From contig MWCO01000015.1 of NCBI GenBank assembly GCA_002070115.1, positions 1-64,000 on the forward strand: 64,000 nt of DNA, in the 5' to 3' direction. The notes below the pieces were generated by a model. That model saw only the letters and a list, made by a program, of their open reading frames with translations, searched no databases and was not told the origin of the DNA. Below are positions 1 to 8,725 of the stretch, piece by piece; the first letter of the stretch is position 1, and every line of letters starts with the position of its first letter. The position numbers and the translations under genes were made by a program. Source of the DNA: Deltaproteobacteria bacterium ADurb.Bin207 (lineage in GTDB: Bacteria; Myxococcota_A; Polyangia; Polyangiales; Polyangiaceae).

Positions 1-975
1 CAAGATGACGAGCGCACCGGCGAAAAGCGTCAGGATGTGCGTCTCGAACCAAGGCATTCCATCGGTGATCCACGCGATACGTGCGACCACACCGTCGCCG
101 TAGTCACCGTCGGCTGGCAGGTGGCCCGAGTCGATGAGCCGACGAACGATGCGCTCGACTTCATAGCAATCGCCCCAGGTGTATTCTCCGCCAAGATGCA
201 CGAGCTGTCCGGTGCGCTGGTCGATGCACCAGAGCCGCAAACCGTTCGCCATCTTCCACGCGGCGCTCCACGTGTCATCGACGTATCGTCGCAGAGCGTG
301 AGCATCGCACGACGCGTAGATGATCGGACGGCCCGTTTCGGCATCCCGCGTCGCACGCGTACGCAGAATCTCTCGAATCTGTTGAACGGGACGGTAAACC
401 CACCGCCAATCCACTATCGAGCCCACGGCGGCCATGTGCGAGGCGATGGTGGTGTCTTCCAGCGAGACGGCACCATGGGTGAAGAACGTCAGCGCCTGCT
501 GAGCGGCGCGGAAAGGATGCTCGCTGCCGAGCCGAGCCTCCCATTCCAAGCATAGTTGCGACGAGCGGCAGTGCTGATGCAACGGGAACAGCGTTCTGGC
601 TGGGGCTCTGGTTGTCGTGGTGACCGTCCCGTTCCGATCGCGGTACGCGAAGAGCGGGAAGCGGACAGCACCAAAGGTCGTCGTAAAGGTGTACCAGTAG
701 TCACGGTCGAGCCGCGGTGAGACCTGGGAGCCGTCCAGGCCTCGAGCCTGAATTTCCTGCTCCGTGGCACGGCGCGCCTGCATCGCGAACAGGGCTGTGA
801 GAAGCAGACGTCCGAACTCGAGCAGCACCTTCCACACGTCCGACTCGAGAACCCGCTCTGAGGCACCAGCCTGCGCTGACTCGAAGAGCTGCTCGACCTG
901 CGGAAGCAAGCTTTCGAGCAATTTAGACTTGACGACGCTGGGGGCGTATGAGAACAGAGAATCCGTGGTGGTCAT
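1..975 (-). CDS. DDE-type transposase, ISKra4-like, partial (3' end beyond window)
   Basis: The reverse strand is open without a stop from an ATG at 975 to the window edge, giving 325 codons and no C-terminus. A good ribosome site (AAGGAAG) lies just upstream. Visible pieces are a beta-strand region ending in FGAVRFPLFAYRD, a helical stretch starting CLEWEARLGSEHPF, and two acidic motifs, IYASCDAH and AWITDGMPWF, that look like the first two aspartates of an RNase-H-fold DDE core. The layout resembles ISKra4-type transposases; the family is an inference, the transposase class more secure. No inverted-repeat end could be recognised at 976-1372. The frame is intact as far as seen, so it may be active. 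Confidence 0.6.
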   Translation of the reverse strand, partial: MTTTDSLFSYAPSVVKSKLLESLLPQVEQLFESAQAGASERVLESDVWKVLLEFGRLLLTALFAMQARRATEQEIQARGLDGSQVSPRLDRDYWYTFTTTFGAVRFPLFAYRDRNGTVTTTTRAPARTLFPLHQHCRSSQLCLEWEARLGSEHPFRAAQQALTFFTHGAVSLEDTTIASHMAAVGSIVDWRWVYRPVQQIREILRTRATRDAETGRPIIYASCDAHALRRYVDDTWSAAWKMANGLRLWCIDQRTGQLVHLGGEYTWGDCYEVERIVRRLIDSGHLPADGDYGDGVVARIAWITDGMPWFETHILTLFAGALVIL

Positions 976-1372
976 GTGCGGACTTCCTTGCTGGGAATGG
1001 CCGTACATACCACTCTATCCGTCGCCAGCGTAGCGCAGATGAGCAGATGCCGTTCGTGCAAGAGGGGGCGAGCCGACACGGGGCGGATGGGCACGCGAAT
1101 CATCTCGCCGCCATGATGTGGCAGTGGCGGCGACCCGACGAGATGGCGCTATCACGTAAACCCCTCAGCAACGGCTCAAAGACCGGTTTGCTTGAGCGTC
1201 AGTTTGACCGGGTGATCAATCACGCCCTGATAATGCTTCTCACCCCATCGAATTTGCACAAATGGTAAAGTTCGCCACGGAAACGTATAGTGAAACCAAT
1301 CTACAATCGTTTTTCAACCAGATGGGCGAAGAGCTATCACGGCAAGCCAAATCGCAATGGGGATGAGAACTC
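976..1372. other. Intergenic region between divergent transposase and membrane protein
   Basis: These 397 bases hold no convincing gene; the short frames crossing them lack ribosome sites and family features. The transposon end probably lies here, but no terminal inverted repeat can be defined because the other end is outside the window. A candidate promoter with an embedded inverted repeat lies at 1204-1234. Confidence 0.5.
1204..1234 (+). promoter_or_regulatory. Candidate promoter with operator-like inverted repeat
   Basis: TTGACC at 1204-1209 and GATAAT at 1229-1234 resemble -35 and -10 boxes, with a rather long 19-base spacer. Inside the spacer, GTGAT-CA-ATCAC at 1212-1223 is a perfect 5-base inverted repeat, where a repressor could sit. 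It would drive the gene at 1373 with a long leader. The assignment is weak. Confidence 0.25.
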
Positions 1373-1894
1373 ATGAAGTACGTACTGTCGTCGATTGGCG
1401 TTGTTCTCGGAACGATCCTGCTCCTGCTCGGGTTGCTATTTCTGGTGGGATTTGGAGGACACTTCTATCGTCTGGTGATTGCTGCCCTCGGCATCACCCT
1501 CGGCTCGATCTCGATTGGCGCGGGGATATGGGGGTGGAAACGTGCGCAAGCGCATTCCCCCGCACAAGTACGAAAAGACCTGTTGGCTCTCGCGGGGCGA
1601 AAATCGGGAAGACTCACCGAAGCCGATGTCGTGGCCGCGATGCCAGACCGCGCCCAGGCCGCCGTCGACGCGCTTCACGCGCTCGTTCGCGCCGGACATG
1701 CCGTTCACGCCCCAACGCAAGGCGTAATGTATTTCGAATTTCCGGACCTTCGCCCCACCATCTCCATCCGCCGATGCTCCCATTGCGGCTGGGAATCACC
1801 CCTGTCTTCTCAAGCCACCGTTTGCGCACAATGCGGAGGTCCCCTGACCCTGGGACAAACGACAGACGACGACGCCATCGGACTCGACATGTAG
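1373..1894 (+). CDS. Two-helix membrane protein with winged-helix-like segment and zinc ribbon
   Basis: The 173-residue product starts with two hydrophobic segments (about residues 4-28 and 33-55), so it is probably an inner-membrane protein with a cytoplasmic C-terminus. Residues about 65-115 (VRKDLLALAGRKSGRLTEADVV and onward) look like a small winged-helix fold. Near the C-terminus, CSHC and CAQC form a four-cysteine zinc ribbon. A GGATGAG sequence precedes the ATG. I do not recognise a named family. It may be a membrane-bound sensor or regulator, but no function is shown. Confidence 0.75.
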   Translation: MKYVLSSIGVVLGTILLLLGLLFLVGFGGHFYRLVIAALGITLGSISIGAGIWGWKRAQAHSPAQVRKDLLALAGRKSGRLTEADVVAAMPDRAQAAVDALHALVRAGHAVHAPTQGVMYFEFPDLRPTISIRRCSHCGWESPLSSQATVCAQCGGPLTLGQTTDDDAIGLDM

Positions 1895-2049
1895 CCCGAA
1901 TCCAATCAGCGTCGCCCCTGCCCCCGATGCTTCAACCTTCGACCTCGATGGAAACATATACAAGGCCCCATAGACACGTAACCCCATGAAATAACGATAG
2001 AAATAGCTCCTACCCCGGTTCCTCTCTCTCACCCCAATAGCGAGTTTTC

Positions 2050-3159
2050 ATGATCCATCTACGACGGCTTATGTATTTTTGGTTCTGCGGATTTTTGTTT
2101 GGCTGCGCCACGACCCCTTCCCTTTCCACACCGCCGCACGCTTCAAAAACGGAAAATTCCGTAACCCCAGACCCACGGCCGACTTCCCTTCCCCACCCCG
2201 TGGAAAACCATGATCCACCCCCTCCCGAGCCGACCCAATCGGTACAAACCGTTGTGCTGCGGGACTTCCAGCGGATCCTGGAGGTACCTGTCCGCTCCAT
2301 CGCCGTGGGAAAGCCGCCGCATGTAGCGGTGCTGGCGGATCAAACGTATTGGTACGATGGAAATGACTGGCATTCCCAACCTTTTCCGTCGCCCCACGCC
2401 CTGTCAGACCGTGACCGGGTCGAAATATTTTTCGGCAGGGATAATCGCCCTCGCCTGATGGGTTCCGCCACGACCGGGGATACGACCCACGCCGTATATT
2501 ATCGTTGGAAAACGGCAGGATGGAGGAAGGAGCCCTCGGAGATTGGAAAACTCGCCGGTGCTCCTTCAGGTGGGTTATTTGGTGTCCTGGGCGATGAAGA
2601 CCCCGAAGTGGTCTGCAAAGTATCTGATATCTGCCTCATCAAACGACGAACGGGATGGTCCACCTTTGCTTCCGGCCAAGGCATGCCCCGGGTGATGCTA
2701 TTTCACGGTTTCGTAGCGGCGCTGCACCCCGACCATCTATCCATCCTGGAAGAAAATGGCTGGCGGGATCTGCCGGGAAAAGCGCCTTTTTCGAACGCCA
2801 CAGGGTTCTGGGGCCAACGCAATGCGCTGTGGGTAAGCGAAGCGCAAGAAAACTCCCTATTTTTTTGGAATGGCGAGAAGTGGGCCCCTGGCGCTTCCCC
2901 GATCGACGGTCCGAAAGCCCTATGGGGAACAGCCCCCAACGATGTTTGGTTGGTGGGACAGGGAGGCGCGGGCCACTTCGATGGTTCGACCTGGCACCGT
3001 GTTGCTGGCCTCGATGGCCCCCTCGAGGTGGTGACAGGCTCGGCACAAGGCGATGTTTGGATAGGGGGACCGTCGGGATTATGGCGAGGAAAAAACCAAG
3101 AAAGCGTCGCTAGCGCGCATGTTGACGCTGCCAGGCGCTCACCTCCGGAGATTCGGTGA
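2050..3159 (+). CDS. Lipoprotein, probable beta-propeller
   Basis: A 369-residue exported protein. The N-terminus has a hydrophobic segment ending in the lipobox LFGCAT, so the mature protein should be lipid-anchored at Cys19. A Pro/Thr-rich linker follows (to about residue 65). The rest contains repeated short Trp/Gly motifs such as YWYDGNDW, FFWNGEKW, FDGSTWHRVAG and DVWIGGPSGLW, typical of blades in propeller proteins that monitor or bind ligands. Start is the ATG at 2050; an in-frame ATG at 2071 is possible. The last 50 bases overlap the convergent gene ending at 3110. Function unknown. Confidence 0.75.
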   Translation: MIHLRRLMYFWFCGFLFGCATTPSLSTPPHASKTENSVTPDPRPTSLPHPVENHDPPPPEPTQSVQTVVLRDFQRILEVPVRSIAVGKPPHVAVLADQTYWYDGNDWHSQPFPSPHALSDRDRVEIFFGRDNRPRLMGSATTGDTTHAVYYRWKTAGWRKEPSEIGKLAGAPSGGLFGVLGDEDPEVVCKVSDICLIKRRTGWSTFASGQGMPRVMLFHGFVAALHPDHLSILEENGWRDLPGKAPFSNATGFWGQRNALWVSEAQENSLFFWNGEKWAPGASPIDGPKALWGTAPNDVWLVGQGGAGHFDGSTWHRVAGLDGPLEVVTGSAQGDVWIGGPSGLWRGKNQESVASAHVDAARRSPPEIR

Positions 3160-4387
3160 CGGCCATGCCGACGAGCCGCAACCCTTCGAGAAAATGCTTG
3201 ATTCCAAGACGAACGAGTTCCGGATTCTCCGTGCCCACGTCCGGGAATCCCTTTGCCTCCGGATCCGGTTGGACCTGATTCCAATTGGCAAACAACCTTC
3301 CCCATTCGCTCATGAGAGCGTCATTGACACGGGTTTTTCCGTACATCGGATACCAGAACATGTCGTGGTACGACACGGAAGCGACATAAGACCACGGTGC
3401 CAACCAGGTTTTTAGCGACCATTCGAGCGGTTTCTTGAGGGGCCCCCAGTAAATCCGGTGCTGATTACGCGATGCGAACGTCATGTTCTTGAACGGACCA
3501 TCGAAGTGCCAGTTCATTTCCGCCGCCTCTTGATCCCCAACGATCTCGATATCTCGTGGGTCACCACATCCGAGTCCCAACTCATGAGCGATCCGAACGA
3601 ACTTCAGATCCCGCATCGGGTCGAACCCCATGAGTTTGGCCGCTACCGCATCGATGGCCACTTGGTCTTGCGACGCCAAAATGACGTTTTTGACATGAGG
3701 GACCATGCAGCGGGGCCCCGGACCATCTCCTACGAACGTGCCATCCATGACGGCAAACACACCGCGATGGATTTTTTTCTGGATCATCAACAGGTCCACG
3801 AGAGTTTCGTGGATGACAGGATGAGTCCAATGTCGATGCTCGTTGAGCAAGCCGCCGAACGCGTTTTTCATCGCGCCCGTGGTCGTCGTAAAAATATGCG
3901 TTTTTACGGTCGGCAAGTGGATGATGTTCTCGCCAATGAACCGTTTGGGAATGGAGAATCCCTTTTTGTATACATCGTTGAGAACGAGGAAGTCATCCGC
4001 CAGATCGCCCACGGCATCTCGGATGTGAATCCAGTCTTCTCCCTCATATAGATGAACGTTGCGCAAGCCATGCGCGTTGATCACATCGACTTGCTTATTT
4101 TCCCGTTCCCCAAGGTGCGCGTCGATGACCACCGTGCGGTTATGGCAACCATGGATGAGGTCGGGATCGTAACCATCTCGCTTCATCGCACGGATGACCC
4201 CATCGAGTTGCCACGGTGTGGTGGAGGCGGCGGGATAGAAAAAATGCCAGGAGATATTGATTTTCAGGCCCGTGTCCGCGTCTTTGGCAATCACGTCCTG
4301 ATAGCCCGCAAGGTTCATCAGTCGGTGGTAATCCTCGAGCACCGTCGCAGGGCTAGTACGAAGAAGGGCGACTTTGGATCGGCTCAT
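3110..4387 (-). CDS. DUF362 domain-containing protein
   Basis: A 425-residue protein read from the ATG at 4387 (MSRSKVALLRTSP), preceded by AAGGAG at a slightly long spacing; a longer frame reaches 4441 but lacks a ribosome site. The DUF362 core spans roughly residues 1-280, with conserved-looking stretches LPTVKTHIFTTTTGAMKN and VAIDAVAAKLMGFDP. DUF362 proteins are uncharacterised and often linked to iron-sulfur or anaerobic enzymes. No ferredoxin-type cysteine cluster is visible here. The C-terminal about 140 residues are specific to this protein. It lies 174 bases downstream of the SerA-like gene on the same strand and overlaps the lipoprotein gene tail to tail. Confidence 0.8.
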   Translation of the reverse strand: MSRSKVALLRTSPATVLEDYHRLMNLAGYQDVIAKDADTGLKINISWHFFYPAASTTPWQLDGVIRAMKRDGYDPDLIHGCHNRTVVIDAHLGERENKQVDVINAHGLRNVHLYEGEDWIHIRDAVGDLADDFLVLNDVYKKGFSIPKRFIGENIIHLPTVKTHIFTTTTGAMKNAFGGLLNEHRHWTHPVIHETLVDLLMIQKKIHRGVFAVMDGTFVGDGPGPRCMVPHVKNVILASQDQVAIDAVAAKLMGFDPMRDLKFVRIAHELGLGCGDPRDIEIVGDQEAAEMNWHFDGPFKNMTFASRNQHRIYWGPLKKPLEWSLKTWLAPWSYVASVSYHDMFWYPMYGKTRVNDALMSEWGRLFANWNQVQPDPEAKGFPDVGTENPELVRLGIKHFLEGLRLVGMAVTESPEVSAWQRQHAR

Positions 4388-4561
4388 GGTAGAACAAGCG
4401 CTCCTTAGTTCGGTGAATAAGACAATTTCCGTGTGTAGCAAGCCCTTGGCTTGGGAAGCAAGAGCGGGTTATTCATTCACCAAAGGAAAAACGATTCTGC
4501 TGATGGCAAAATCAGGTGTGGACTTCCTACGATCGAAAAGCGCGTCGCTTCGAGCAAACGC

Positions 4562-5494
4562 CTAGGCGTTGACGATGAATTGCCTGTCGTTTTTCTCGAA
4601 GAAAGCAACGATTTGTTCAGCCGCGGCAATGCCCGCGTTCACATTCGCTTCCGAGGTTTGCGCCCCCATTTTCTTCGGTGTCATGAAGAAACGATCAGCG
4701 TATTTTTCTTGAAGAACTTTTGCCACCTCCGCGGAAGGTTCGACGTCGGTGGCATACCGGAAGTCAGGACGAGCTTCGAATACCTCGAGCAATTCCGGCT
4801 CATGGATGACTTCTTTGCGAGCAGTGTTGATCACACAGGCGTTCTTGGGCATCGACATGAGCAGCGCCTTGCCGATGCTCTGCTTGTTCTCCGGCGTGGC
4901 AGGAACATGCAAAGAAATATATTCGGACTTGGCATACAGGGTTTCCGCGGAGTCGACAGGCTCGGCCCCCGCGGCCCGAATGACCTCCGCCGTTCGACGC
5001 GGGTGGTATCCGAGAACGGTCATATCGAAACCTTTGGCAATGCGAGCCACACAACGCCCTACGTTGCCAACCGCATGAATGCCGATCGTTTTCCCCTTGA
5101 GTTCGGTACCAGACTTACCGCTGAACCGACCACGCGCCATCATCAGCATCATTCCAAACACCAACTCGGCGACGGCATTGGAGTTTTGTCCAGGCGTATT
5201 CATGGCGAATACGCCCTTTTGTTTTGCGTAGGCACAATCGATGTTGTCGTAGCCAGCGCCCGCGCGCACCACGAGCTTGAGGTTTTTCGCGGCATCGAGG
5301 ACAGCAGGATCCACCTTGTCCGAGCGGATGATCATCGCATCCACATCTTTGACCGCATCGAGCAGTTGCGCCTTGTCCGTGTAGGACTCGAGCAATACGA
5401 CCTCGTAGCGCGCCTCCTTCAACACGGCGACCACCTTGTCACGCGCCGCCGGCGCAAAAGGCTTCTCTGTAGCAAGTAGGACCTTCTTCGTCAT
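4562..5494 (-). CDS. serA: D-3-phosphoglycerate dehydrogenase-like 2-hydroxyacid dehydrogenase
   Basis: The 310-residue protein has the D-isomer 2-hydroxyacid dehydrogenase architecture: an N-terminal catalytic part with VVRAGAGYDNID, then a Rossmann domain with GIHAVGNVGR as the NAD loop, INTARKEV, and the C-terminal catalytic part. Members oxidise 3-phosphoglycerate to 3-phosphohydroxypyruvate in serine synthesis. The compact form without an ACT domain and the A-x-GNVGR loop resemble the short SerA of Bacteroidetes. The usual catalytic His motif near the C-terminus is replaced by MTPKKMGAQTSEA, as in that short type. Start at ATG 5494 with GAGGTG upstream. Another hydroxyacid substrate cannot be excluded. 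Confidence 0.8.
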   Translation of the reverse strand: MTKKVLLATEKPFAPAARDKVVAVLKEARYEVVLLESYTDKAQLLDAVKDVDAMIIRSDKVDPAVLDAAKNLKLVVRAGAGYDNIDCAYAKQKGVFAMNTPGQNSNAVAELVFGMMLMMARGRFSGKSGTELKGKTIGIHAVGNVGRCVARIAKGFDMTVLGYHPRRTAEVIRAAGAEPVDSAETLYAKSEYISLHVPATPENKQSIGKALLMSMPKNACVINTARKEVIHEPELLEVFEARPDFRYATDVEPSAEVAKVLQEKYADRFFMTPKKMGAQTSEANVNAGIAAAEQIVAFFEKNDRQFIVNA

Positions 5495-5597
5495 GACGCA
5501 CCTCAACAATCCGATAGGGTTGATGTTCGACCAGTGGCATGGGTCCTAACCCTTTTACGCAAGCCTCACAACCCCCACCAGCCCACCGAGCGCCCCG

Positions 5598-5822
5598 TCA
5601 TGATCCCTTGCGAATGAGCTTGGACACGCTTTTGGCATCCAACGTCTCCGTATCGGATAACACGCATGAAATATAGGCAATTTCTGCCAACGCATCGCGC
5701 CCCCGTTGCCTGATCTTCTCGTCTTCCGCACCCAATTGGTCGCCAAACGATGCGAGCCATGCCCCCGCCAAATCACGAAATAGGTACACCCGGTTCTCCA
5801 CCGTCGATTCTTTCTTTCCCAT
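5598..5822 (-). CDS. Small hypothetical protein, last gene of coiled-coil operon
   Basis: A 74-residue, hydrophilic, helix-rich protein (MGKKESTVENRVYLFRDLAG onward) without signal peptide or membrane segment. The ATG at 5822 has GGAGAAAG upstream at good spacing. It begins 18 bases after the stop of the lipoprotein gene and continues the same operon. No family recognised; it is probably cytoplasmic. Confidence 0.65.
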   Translation of the reverse strand: MGKKESTVENRVYLFRDLAGAWLASFGDQLGAEDEKIRQRGRDALAEIAYISCVLSDTETLDAKSVSKLIRKGS

Positions 5823-5840
5823 GATCTTTCTCCGAATCGC

Positions 5841-6851
5841 TTAAAAACACGAAGGCTGGATTTCTTCGATTCGACCTCGGTTTTCCTCGTTCCACGACAT
5901 ATATCGCTGCTCACTTACCTTCTGCAGCCCATTCGGCCCAACGACAAATACCTCCAGCACTCCTTCCGCATCCGTGACGATTCCACGCAATCCACGACGA
6001 TCGAAAAACATCGACCGCACCCCCGTCACTTCCGGGATTTCTTGCCACGGAGCATTGCTAGTCGGCTGGAAATACACGCCATGAAACCCATCGAAAGGCG
6101 CCGCACACGCCGGCTCGTCTCCTTCGACCGGATGAATCCAAACGGCCCCCACCTCGTAAATCCCCGCACCCCCATCCACATGCCCTCCAAGCGCAATCCA
6201 ACGAAAACACTTTGGCTCTTCGCAATGATTGTCCGGAAGCAGCTTTCTGACATCCGCAGGCATCACCGTCGACCCAACGCCCTGCTCATCCGCCGCCATC
6301 ACCGGCAGCGAATGCATCCGGCACCCTCGCGCCTCCTGCACGCCACGTATGGCAAGATAGCTCGGCGCTTGATCGTCCAAAGGACATTGCCCCGAAAGCT
6401 CCATGAATAGATGTGTTCGAAGGGCGCCATCCCCATAATGCACCGCCCATGGCGCACCCGCTTGCATCCCACAGGGAGGCGCTTCGTCATTCGTATACAC
6501 CCATACCGTCGATCCCACCGACGCCATCCCGTTTTGCTTGGCCTCCCCTTCCGTCATCGGCCGCGCCATCTCCTCCGCCACCCCAGGGAAAAACTCGTCC
6601 TGACGAGACGCTTGTCGCTCGTGGACCATCCAGCGGCTGCCGTTGGGTGTCGAAATACGCAGCACCATCGACACGATAGGCACCTCTGGACATACGTTCG
6701 CCGAATCATCCCGATCGCCCACCGCAGCCGAGCCCGATACGGGTTTCGAATCTACTATTTTCGAAGGAGGCAACGACGTTCCACAATGAATCATCGCCAT
6801 GGGCGAGAGCAAAAGAATCCACCGTAAACCCGAATTCATTCTCCACGACAT
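5841..6851 (-). CDS. Hypothetical lipoprotein
   Basis: A 336-residue exported protein starting at ATG 6851 with GGTGAG upstream; a TTG at 6872 is an alternative start. The signal peptide ends in MAMIHCGTS, so Cys would be lipidated. The mature region has about ten cysteines that could form disulfides (for example EAPPCGM, GQCPLDD, EARGCRM, HCEEPKCF), but no recognised domain. It starts 17 bases after the coiled-coil gene and precedes the small gene by 18 bases, so the three are probably co-transcribed. Function unknown. Confidence 0.7.
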   Translation of the reverse strand: MSWRMNSGLRWILLLSPMAMIHCGTSLPPSKIVDSKPVSGSAAVGDRDDSANVCPEVPIVSMVLRISTPNGSRWMVHERQASRQDEFFPGVAEEMARPMTEGEAKQNGMASVGSTVWVYTNDEAPPCGMQAGAPWAVHYGDGALRTHLFMELSGQCPLDDQAPSYLAIRGVQEARGCRMHSLPVMAADEQGVGSTVMPADVRKLLPDNHCEEPKCFRWIALGGHVDGGAGIYEVGAVWIHPVEGDEPACAAPFDGFHGVYFQPTSNAPWQEIPEVTGVRSMFFDRRGLRGIVTDAEGVLEVFVVGPNGLQKVSEQRYMSWNEENRGRIEEIQPSCF

Positions 6852-6868
6852 CACGCTCACCCTTGCCT

Positions 6869-8524
6869 TCAACGCCCGCGCCGCTTGGGTCGTTCGGGTA
6901 TCGTCTCTTCCGAGACCTCGTCACCCGTCAGAAAATAGCTCCCAACTGTTCGTTTTTCTTTGATATTTTCGCTATCCGCTTGCGGTGTGGAAACAGGCTC
7001 CTCCATGCCTTTCGCCTTCGACCGTCGCGTCGTGCGCATCGACCGCCGGGTCGGCGCCGTTCGAAACGCTTCCTCCGATTGCGGTGCGGGCGCCGCACGC
7101 GAAGACCTTCGAGACTCCGAGGTTTCCGGCTGTTCTCGCGCGGATTCCTGTTTCGAAGGCTCGTCCTGCGGAAACCCGGATGTCCGCTCCCGTCGCTTCA
7201 TCGCTGCTTTCAGACGAACATTCTCCGCGTTGAGACGCTCACAATCCTGCAGAAGCTGATCGACCCCCATGCGAGCCTGCGCCAACTCCTGACGCGTTCG
7301 CTCCAACTCCGCCGCCAGTTCTCTCCCATCCTGCGAAGTCTCGCTACCACTCTGGGCACGCAATGCGTCGAGTTCACGTCGCAGTTCGGCCAATTGTCCC
7401 TCGCTTTCGGATGGTACAACCGAGCCGTTCCTTTCGTTCTGAAGCTGCTTCAGCGCTTCTTCGTGCCGCTCCTCGAGCTGCTGCAACTGCGCTCGCTCCA
7501 CCGTGTTTTTCCGAACCTCTTCGAGCTGCCGCGCCAAGTCGTCTCGCTCGTTTCCAAGCTGCTTCAGCGCCTCTTCGTGCCGCTGCTCGAGCTGCTGCAA
7601 CCGCGTTCGCTCCACCGTATTGTTCCGAACCTCTTCGAGTTGTGCCCGTAGCTCGCCAAGCTGGTTGTCATAATCATCCACCAGCGTCGCAATGAATTCC
7701 TCTTGCTGTCGTTCGAGGACTTCGATCCGGTCTTTGCTTTCGGACCGTTGAACAGAAAGCTTTTCCCGCTGGCTTTCGATTTCCGCGCGAGCTTGTTCGA
7801 CTGCCTGTTGACTAAGTTTCAACGAATCCATGAGCGAAAGACGCTCTTGATCTTGACCGGAAAGCTTTCGTTCCAATTCCTCGACATTCTTACGCAGCAG
7901 ACGAATCTGCGACAAACGCTGCTCATCGGTGGCGTTCCACCGCTCCTCAGCCCCGGCACGCTCTTCGCGAACGGCCTCGAAAGCAGCTTCGAGATCCATG
8001 ACTTTCCGTTCGAGTTCAGCCTTCGCAAGCCCTAACGTCGTCAGTGTTTCCAACGTCTCATTGAGTTGCTCATCCGCCTTCCGTTGGGCATTTTTTGCCT
8101 CGACGATTCGGGCATCGGCTTCTTTCATTCGCTTTTTTCCGGCTTCTGCATCGCTGCGCAGCCGGTCTCGCTCTTGATCGAGCACACGAATTCGCGCTTC
8201 GAGATCATCCCCCCGCTGGCGCTCCGCCGCCAACTCGAAACCAGCCTTTTCATACTGGTTTTCTAGCTCAAAATGTCGTCGCTCCAAGTCCTGCATCATC
8301 GCGATCGTCCGCGATTGTTCCTGCCGCCAGCCCTTGACACTCTCGAGCACTCCCTCCCACGCTTCCGTCTCCTGCTCGTTCAACGACGTCAGGCGATCCA
8401 TGAGGTCCGATACGTACGACCCGATCGCATGCCTCGCCGATGCGCTGGTTTCGCGAAGCTCCTGCAATCGTTGAAGCGCCTCATTCCCTTGGGAAGCATC
8501 CTTTGGCTCATTTCCGTCCGACAT
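6869..8524 (-). CDS. Long coiled-coil protein with internal duplication
   Basis: The 551-residue cytoplasmic protein is almost entirely heptad-rich coiled coil from about residue 60 to 430, with Glu, Gln, Arg and Leu dominating. Around residues 290-370 two near-identical 39-residue units follow each other (each containing QLEEVR, NTVER and QRHEEALKQL or ERHEEALKQL). The C-terminal 120 residues are basic, Ser/Arg/Pro-rich and probably disordered. Start ATG 8524 is preferred because GGAGGG precedes it; ATG 8554 lacks a ribosome site. It resembles scaffold proteins of the AglZ/FrzS sort in general form only. First gene of a three-gene operon with a lipoprotein and a small protein. Confidence 0.8.
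   Translation of the reverse strand: MSDGNEPKDASQGNEALQRLQELRETSASARHAIGSYVSDLMDRLTSLNEQETEAWEGVLESVKGWRQEQSRTIAMMQDLERRHFELENQYEKAGFELAAERQRGDDLEARIRVLDQERDRLRSDAEAGKKRMKEADARIVEAKNAQRKADEQLNETLETLTTLGLAKAELERKVMDLEAAFEAVREERAGAEERWNATDEQRLSQIRLLRKNVEELERKLSGQDQERLSLMDSLKLSQQAVEQARAEIESQREKLSVQRSESKDRIEVLERQQEEFIATLVDDYDNQLGELRAQLEEVRNNTVERTRLQQLEQRHEEALKQLGNERDDLARQLEEVRKNTVERAQLQQLEERHEEALKQLQNERNGSVVPSESEGQLAELRRELDALRAQSGSETSQDGRELAAELERTRQELAQARMGVDQLLQDCERLNAENVRLKAAMKRRERTSGFPQDEPSKQESAREQPETSESRRSSRAAPAPQSEEAFRTAPTRRSMRTTRRSKAKGMEEPVSTPQADSENIKEKRTVGSYFLTGDEVSEETIPERPKRRGR
7443..7640 (-). repeat. Two-copy 117-base duplication inside coiled-coil gene
   Basis: The sequence GCTGCTTCAGCGC recurs at about 7445 and 7562, followed in both copies by nearly the same sequence through the CTCCACCGT motif. 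The period of 117 bases equals 39 codons, so copy-number change would keep the frame. Confidence 0.7.
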
Positions 8525-8725
8525 CTGGCCCTCCACACTCTCTTCCCTAGCCATGCCGTTGGCAGCAATCTACCGTCAAACCTCGTGCTTGGCGATCGAA
8601 ACCTGCGAACAACCACTTGTTCCCAACAAGGAAATACAACGACTTGAAGTCCCACGCCGTATTCTCGATTCCCGAAGGCGGGTTCCTGATTATGGTGAGG
8701 ACCTCATTCCAACTCGGAGGTTACC

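Noticed and set aside
4451-5479. Plus-strand frame of 342 codons
   Set aside because: It is antisense to the well-supported SerA-like gene and has no recognisable domain.
6863-7651. Leu/Arg-rich plus-strand frame of 262 codons
   Set aside because: It is the shadow of the coiled-coil gene; its periodicity comes from heptads on the other strand.
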